From contig JAUNXM010000136.1 in NCBI GenBank assembly GCA_030539815.1, positions 1 through 5,386 of the forward strand: a DNA stretch of 5,386 nt, read 5' to 3'. The DNA is from Methanobacterium sp. (GTDB lineage: Archaea > Methanobacteriota > Methanobacteria > Methanobacteriales > Methanobacteriaceae). Under the pieces are notes generated by a model. That model saw only the letters and a list, made by a program, of their open reading frames with translations, was not told the origin of the DNA and ran no database searches. The position numbers and the translations under genes are program-made. Each line of letters opens with the position of its first letter. Within the stretch, counting starts at the first letter, position 1. Below are positions 1 to 5,386 of the stretch, in pieces.

Positions 1-119
1 AAGGATTAAAAATATACCAAATAGGAATACCTAAGATTATATGCATTCTTAATTAAGGATATGCTAAAAGATGAGTTAATTGAATGATTAACAGCTGAAT
101 ATGTCAATCAGGTGAAGAT

Positions 120-476
<357 letters not shown>

Positions 477-770
477 CTAACAATGGATTTTTAAACCTAT
501 TATCAATATTAAACAAAAAAATATGTGATTAATATCTTATTATTAACAAAATCTAATTTATTAGATGAAATATTGATTATAATGCTTATTCATCTGTGAA
601 TTAAAGATAGAGAGATTCAATGATGGGTGATATAAATATTTTGATTTCATTGTTTAATCCAATATCATTACTCAGCTATTCTGGATCATCTATTGTTTAA
701 CCATTACAATCAGGGTTTTGGCGACAAATTCATAGAAAGAATTTTTAACAGGGTGACCATATAGTTTTGA
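477..770. other. AT-rich intergenic region with palindromes and a possible promoter
   Basis: This region holds no convincing gene. A T5 run at 488-492, just after the preceding stop codon, could be a weak archaeal T-tract terminator. A near-perfect 16-bp palindrome sits at 551-566, and a 9-bp inverted repeat (ATCAATATT at 502-510, AATATTGAT at 569-577) surrounds it. TATAAATA at 631-638 is the best TATA-box candidate for the antiporter; it would give a leader of roughly 120 bases, longer than usual. A 26-codon open frame at 620-700 and a 39-codon open stretch at 645-761 exist, but neither has a good ribosome site and the second has no ATG, so I do not call them genes. Confidence 0.5.
551..566. 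repeat. 16-bp palindrome (7-bp arms, 2-bp centre)
   Basis: The arms ATCTAAT and ATTAGAT are perfect inverted copies separated by TT. No T-tract follows on the plus strand, so it is not an obvious terminator of the upstream gene. It could be a dimeric regulator site or simply chance in very AT-rich DNA. It lies about 65 bases upstream of the candidate TATA box of the antiporter. Confidence 0.45.
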
Positions 771-772
771 AT

Positions 773-778
773 GGAGAT
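773..778 (+). promoter_or_regulatory. Ribosome binding site favouring the ATG at 783
   Basis: GGAGAT at 773-778 ends four bases before the ATG at 783. The competing ATG at 771 has only GGTGA at 752-756, fourteen bases upstream, which is too distant compared with the 4-5 bases seen for GGTGA-type sites elsewhere in this window. The spacing for 783 is rather short, so the preference is moderate. Confidence 0.45.
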
Positions 779-782
779 TAAA

Positions 783-1976
783 ATGATAGAACTCCTATTC
801 TTTATTTTAATGCTTTTTATAGTGGCAATTCTTTCCCGTAAAATTGATTCAATACCTCTGACTCCACAGATGATCTTCATTTTTGCAGGATTAGTAGTGG
901 GATGGTTATTTACTGGTTACGTGGATATTATTCAACCCCCACTATCCACCATTATATTGATAATTGCGGAAATTGCCCTGGTACTGGTGCTGTTTTCTGA
1001 TGCATCCCAGATTAGATTGGGTTCAATTAAACTGGATAGTTTAACTTCTCGCCTACTGGTAATTGGTTTACCCCTAACCATTGTACTGGGAATTACCACT
1101 GCTATTTTTATTTTCACTGATTTAACATTCTGGGAATCAGCCATCATAGGGGTGGTTTTGGCACCCACTGATGCCGCTCTGGGTCAGGTAGTTGTTCAAA
1201 ATAAAAAGATACCTGAATTAATCCGGAAATCACTGGAAGTGGAAAGTGGTTTGAATGATGGACTATGCGTTCCATTTCTACTGGTTTTTATGGCCATAGG
1301 CTTAGCACAGGAGAGTTTCAGCCCAGTTGGGTATTTTATTGAGGTAGCCATCATGCAGATCGGTGTGGGAGTGGTGGTGGGGATTGGTGTGGGATTTGCT
1401 GGCTCTAAAATAGTGATGAGATCCAGAGATAAGGGATGGATAACTCCCGAATATCAGAGAATAGCATTTTTAGCCCTGGCAATATTATCATTTGTCATTG
1501 CCGATCAAACTGGTGGAAGTGGATTTATAGCAGCATTTGTAGGAGGATTGGCCACTGCATATGTCACACTTGATGCACGAAAGGTACTCATGGATTTTGC
1601 AGAGGCAGAGGGTCAGTTTTTGAATTTAACGATGTTTTTCATATTGGGCATAGTCATATCGGATTTAATTCCCCTGATCACCTGGCAGATCATTCTCTAT
1701 GCCCTTTTAAGCCTTACAGTTATCCGCGTATTACCGGTGACCATATCGCTTTTAGGTTCAAAGATTAACTGGGATTCCATACTTTTCATGGGATGGTTCG
1801 GTCCACGTGGACTGGCATCAATAGTATTAGCCCTCATTGCCCTGGAAAGACTAAGCCCATTCCCTGGTCAGGAAACTTTCATCCTCACCGTTTTCATAAC
1901 AGTCTTATTAAGTGTCATTGCCCATGGAATAACCGCATTACCATTTTCCAAACTCTACCTGCAAAGCAAGCAATAA
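783..1976 (+). CDS. Cation:proton antiporter, CPA1/NhaP type (Na+/H+ exchanger)
   Basis: This is an integral membrane exchanger, probably swapping Na+ for H+ across the cytoplasmic membrane for pH and sodium balance. It is almost entirely hydrophobic, with about 12-13 predicted membrane segments and 397 residues from the ATG at 783. Visible signatures are LFSD near residue 73, APTDAALG at 127-134 (Thr129, Asp130), ESGLNDG at 154-160 (Glu154, Ser155, Asn158, Asp159), GGSGFIAAF around 244-252 and FGPRGLAS at 339-346 (Arg342). The Asn-Asp pair is the CPA1 hallmark, associated with electroneutral exchange. As I recall them, the ion-site residue numbers of Pyrococcus abyssi NhaP match these without gaps, which supports the 783 start over the ATG at 771. 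The glutamate of that site is replaced by Asp73 here. It appears monocistronic. The family call is secure; ion specificity is inferred. Confidence 0.92.
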   Translation: MIELLFFILMLFIVAILSRKIDSIPLTPQMIFIFAGLVVGWLFTGYVDIIQPPLSTIILIIAEIALVLVLFSDASQIRLGSIKLDSLTSRLLVIGLPLTIVLGITTAIFIFTDLTFWESAIIGVVLAPTDAALGQVVVQNKKIPELIRKSLEVESGLNDGLCVPFLLVFMAIGLAQESFSPVGYFIEVAIMQIGVGVVVGIGVGFAGSKIVMRSRDKGWITPEYQRIAFLALAILSFVIADQTGGSGFIAAFVGGLATAYVTLDARKVLMDFAEAEGQFLNLTMFFILGIVISDLIPLITWQIILYALLSLTVIRVLPVTISLLGSKINWDSILFMGWFGPRGLASIVLALIALERLSPFPGQETFILTVFITVLLSVIAHGITALPFSKLYLQSKQ

Positions 1977-2022
1977 AAACCCCACCTTGCTATATTTGTT
2001 ACTTCAAAAAGGATATTAACAG

Positions 2023-2038
2023 TTTCTTTTATTATTTT
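2023..2038 (+). terminator. Possible T-tract terminator of the antiporter
   Basis: A run of mostly T (14 of 16 bases) begins 46 bases after the antiporter stop codon. Archaeal RNA polymerase can terminate at T-rich tracts without a hairpin, and I see no stem before this one. The call rests on composition and position only. Confidence 0.3.
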
Positions 2039-2219
2039 ACAAAAATCGTCTCCATCCCTTAAGATCAACAGATATCCCCTCTCTGCAGGAAATTATACTT
2101 TAGATTGCATATTAATGACCTACATAACTTAAATGGATACATAAATATATAAACTGGTTTCAGCCTTAAATTAATTACCTAATTTTTTTTAATATACAGA
2201 AGCATTATAGGGAAAATAT

Positions 2220-2240
2220 AAGGTAAACCTTGATTAAACC
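2220..2240. promoter_or_regulatory. Candidate operator: inverted repeat overlapping a direct repeat before the TATA box
   Basis: AAGGT at 2220-2224 and ACCTT at 2227-2231 form a perfect inverted repeat around AA. TAAACC occurs at 2224-2229 and again at 2235-2240, eleven bases apart, so both copies face the same side of the helix. The block ends two bases before the TATA box at 2243. The position suits a regulator or an upstream activator site, but no regulator is identified and chance is possible in AT-rich DNA. Confidence 0.3.
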
Positions 2241-2250
2241 AATTTATAAA
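2238..2250 (+). promoter_or_regulatory. TATA-box promoter of the HMG-CoA synthase-thiolase operon
   Basis: TTTATAAA at 2243-2250 fits the archaeal TATA consensus and is preceded by ACCAA, which could serve as the TFB recognition element. Transcription would be expected to begin about 25 bases downstream, near 2268-2275, leaving a leader of about 50 bases before the ATG at 2324. This is inferred from sequence only. Confidence 0.5.
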
Positions 2251-2305
2251 TCTGTATGCTTAAAATAGAATTGACCTAACACAAAAAAAATCAGTAATAC
2301 TATTA

Positions 2306-3379
<1,074 letters not shown>

Positions 3380-3384
3380 GATTT

Positions 3385-4553
<1,169 letters not shown>

Positions 4554-4574
4554 AAACCTGGAAAAATAAATCAA

Positions 4575-4622
4575 ATATGGGATAGAAGGATCTTCATAAC
4601 TCCCATATACATTTTTAATTTT
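4575..4622 (+). terminator. Hairpin-plus-T-tract terminator of the mevalonate operon
   Basis: ATATGGGA at 4575-4582 pairs perfectly with TCCCATAT at 4601-4608. Inside the loop, GAAG at 4585-4588 can pair with CTTC at 4592-4595, giving a two-part stem. A T-rich tail (TTTTT at 4612-4616, TTTT at 4619-4622) follows at once. The layout resembles a bacterial intrinsic terminator and begins 22 bases after the thiolase stop codon. Confidence 0.65.
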
Positions 4623-4706
4623 AGAATTTAATCAAAAATAATCCTAATTCATTATTATTATTATCTAATTTTAGAATTTAATCAAAAATAATCCTAATTC
4701 ATTATT
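4616..4706. repeat. Perfect 41-bp direct repeat, 50-bp period
   Basis: Bases 4616-4656 and 4666-4706 are identical over all 41 positions and are separated by nine bases. The first copy starts within the T-rich tail of the operon terminator. The hairpin itself is not duplicated. The spacer continues an ATT microsatellite ((ATT)4 at 4651-4662), a likely slippage point. The identity in non-coding AT-rich DNA suggests a recent duplication. Two copies with a 9-base spacer do not fit a CRISPR array. Confidence 0.95.
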
Positions 4707-4731
4707 TATTTATTTTTTTGGAACTATTTTA

Positions 4732-4762
4732 AATATTTAATTCAGTATTTGAATAGAATATT
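4732..4762. repeat. Imperfect inverted repeat between convergent genes
   Basis: The 13-base arms 4732-4744 and 4750-4762 match at 11 positions around the loop GTATT. Outside them, TTTGGAA at 4717-4723 and TTCCAAA at 4764-4770 form a further perfect 7-bp pair, though with unequal spacing on the two sides. The pairs are nearly all A-T, so any structure would be weak. It may assist termination from either side. Confidence 0.45.
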
Positions 4763-4768
4763 TTTCCA

Positions 4769-4788
4769 AATTAATTAATTAATTAATT
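4769..4788. repeat. (AATT)5 microsatellite
   Basis: Five exact tandem copies of the self-complementary unit AATT span 20 bases, flanked by A and G. The tract is its own reverse complement. It is probably a slippage product and may vary in copy number between strains. Confidence 0.95.
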
Positions 4789-4790
4789 GT

Positions 4791-4800
4791 ATAAAAAAAA
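4791..4800 (-). terminator. T-tract terminator of the rhodanese gene
   Basis: Read on the minus strand, a run of eight T lies 16-23 bases beyond the rhodanese stop codon. No strong stem precedes it. T-tracts of this kind suffice for termination by archaeal RNA polymerase. Confidence 0.45.
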
Positions 4801-4816
4801 TATTGGGATTGCTATT

Positions 4817-5164
4817 TTACTTAACAGGCAGCCCACAACTTTCCCACCCCATTATACCTCCAACCAGGTTGTATATATTTTCAAATCCGGATTTAATCAT
4901 TATATCAGCGCTAGCAGCACTCCTAATTCCTGAACGGCAGTATACCAGGTAAGTCTTGCCTTTATCCAGTTTCTGAACTTCATCCTTAAAGTCGGATGAT
5001 TGGTAATTTAAAAGTTCAGATCCCTCAATATGAGATTCGGAGAATTCTCCAGGTGTTCTCACATCAAGAATAATGAAATCAGGGTTGTCTTTATTTCCGT
5101 TTATCAGTTCATATGACTCTTCAGGGACAATATCATTAATTTTAGAGGATTTACTTCCAAACAT
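4817..5164 (-). CDS. Single-domain rhodanese-like sulfurtransferase
   Basis: Rhodanese domains carry a sulfane sulfur as a persulfide on one cysteine and pass it to acceptors such as thiols or sulfur-transfer proteins. This 115-residue cytoplasmic protein is one complete domain. It shows the entry strand and CDC25-like motif LDVRTPGEF around 33-41, HIEG at 45-48, the active-site loop CRSGIR at 76-81 with catalytic Cys76, and the closing GGIMGWESCGLPV at 102-114. A second cysteine (Cys110) lies near the end. I chose the ATG at 5164 because GGAGAT at 5177-5172 lies seven bases before it. The ATG at 5182 adds six residues but lacks a ribosome site and overlaps this one. It stands alone, convergent with the thiolase, so context does not reveal its sulfur acceptor. 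The domain is certain; the physiological role is open. Confidence 0.9.
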   Translation of the reverse strand: MFGSKSSKINDIVPEESYELINGNKDNPDFIILDVRTPGEFSESHIEGSELLNYQSSDFKDEVQKLDKGKTYLVYCRSGIRSAASADIMIKSGFENIYNLVGGIMGWESCGLPVK

Positions 5165-5171
5165 ATTCTTT

Positions 5172-5177
5172 ATCTCC
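5172..5177 (-). promoter_or_regulatory. Ribosome binding site deciding the rhodanese start
   Basis: GGAGAT read on the minus strand ends seven bases before the ATG at 5164, close to the eight-base spacing seen for the thiolase. It falls inside the longer alternative frame beginning at 5182, which has only a poor GGATT one base away. Confidence 0.6.
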
Positions 5178-5225
5178 TTCATAATCCATTATTGATGATT
5201 TAATATGATCATGACTGTGATTTAT

Positions 5226-5234
5226 GATTATACT
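5226..5234 (-). promoter_or_regulatory. Possible TATA box of the rhodanese gene
   Basis: On the minus strand the stretch reads AGTATAATC, a moderate TATA match that would place transcription start near 5205 and give a leader of about 40 bases. A better TATA match, the self-complementary TTTATAAA at 5309-5316, would give a leader of about 120 bases on the minus strand. I cannot choose firmly between them. Confidence 0.25.
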
Positions 5235-5346
5235 ATGTTCAATCCAAGTCAATAAACTTAATTATTAACCGACTGTTCGTTTTTGTAAAATATCACTTTA
5301 TTTTCACGTTTATAAAAAATCATGAATTGTATTTAAAATTTGGATT

Positions 5347-5380
5347 AAAAAAGGATTATGATGGTACTTATCAATAATCC
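5347..5380 (-). terminator. Probable terminator of a minus-strand gene beyond the right edge
   Basis: On the minus strand, GGATTAT (5380-5374) pairs perfectly with ATAATCC (5359-5353). After one bulged base, GAT (5372-5370) pairs with ATC (5362-5360), leaving a 7-base loop. Six T residues (5352-5347) follow the stem directly. This is the classic stem-plus-T-run layout and implies a minus-strand transcript entering from the right, though no coding sequence for it is visible here. Confidence 0.45.
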
Positions 5381-5386
5381 AGTTAA

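Larger units (their letters stand above)
4554..4816. other. Convergent intergenic region dense in repeats and terminators
   Basis: The thiolase and the rhodanese converge on this very AT-rich stretch. It holds no gene in either direction and no recognisable remnant of one. In order it contains a compound hairpin with T-tract, two identical 41-base copies 50 bases apart, an imperfect inverted repeat, an (AATT)5 tract and a T8 run read on the minus strand. Most of this is plausibly transcription-termination sequence plus slippage-generated repeats. Confidence 0.7.

Noticed and set aside
61..87. Eight-codon mini-frame before the first gene, preceded by AAGGAT
   Set aside because: The AAGGAT touches the ATG with no spacing, and nothing else supports a leader peptide.
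620..700. 26-codon open frame beginning ATG ATG GGT
   Set aside because: It has no proper ribosome site and no recognisable protein features, and its length is expected by chance in AT-rich DNA.
1793..2062. Plus-strand open frame overlapping the antiporter end and running into the gap
   Set aside because: It is a frame-shifted shadow of the antiporter whose last part is low-complexity intergenic translation.
4616..4706. CRISPR array
   Set aside because: There are only two repeats, with a 9-base spacer made of ATT microsatellite, no further units and no cas genes nearby.
5358..5386. Possible plus-strand gene start (ATG ATG GTA..., open to the window end) behind TTTATAAA at 5309-5316
   Set aside because: Only nine codons are visible, the ribosome site is poor, and the same bases form a hairpin with a T-run that reads better as a minus-strand terminator.

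Overview
The window reads as a stretch of a methanogenic archaeon's chromosome, most likely Methanobacterium or a close relative in the Methanobacteriales. This is inferred, not proven. The evidence is an archaeal-type 3-hydroxy-3-methylglutaryl-CoA (HMG-CoA) synthase next to an SCP2-like thiolase, TATA-box promoters, Shine-Dalgarno sites of the GGTGA/GGAGG type, very AT-rich intergenic DNA and moderately AT-rich genes.

Layout from left to right: (1) a small cytoplasmic protein of unknown function (120-476, +); (2) an AT-rich gap (477-782) with palindromes and no convincing gene; (3) a CPA1/NhaP-type Na+/H+ antiporter (783-1976, +; possibly starting at 771); (4) a 347-base gap holding the promoter region of the next genes; (5) a two-gene operon (2324-4553, +) encoding HMG-CoA synthase and acetoacetyl-CoA thiolase, the first two steps of the mevalonate route to archaeal isoprenoid lipids; (6) a convergent intergenic region (4554-4816) with a hairpin-plus-T-tract terminator, a perfect 41-bp direct repeat, an imperfect inverted repeat and an (AATT)5 microsatellite; (7) a single-domain rhodanese on the minus strand (4817-5164); (8) an AT-rich right edge with a minus-strand terminator-like hairpin, suggesting that another minus-strand gene ends just beyond the window.

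Only the synthase and thiolase clearly work together. The thiolase makes acetoacetyl-CoA in a thermodynamically unfavourable condensation, and the synthase pulls it forward to HMG-CoA. In characterised methanogen complexes a DUF35 protein bridges the two enzymes, but no DUF35 gene follows the thiolase here. The antiporter, the rhodanese and the unknown protein look like independent single-gene units.

I found no convincing sign of a new multi-gene system, mobile element, CRISPR array or RNA gene. The best second-look items are the repeat and palindrome just upstream of the mevalonate promoter, the missing DUF35 neighbour, the recent 50-bp-period duplication behind the thiolase, and the unidentified 118-residue protein.
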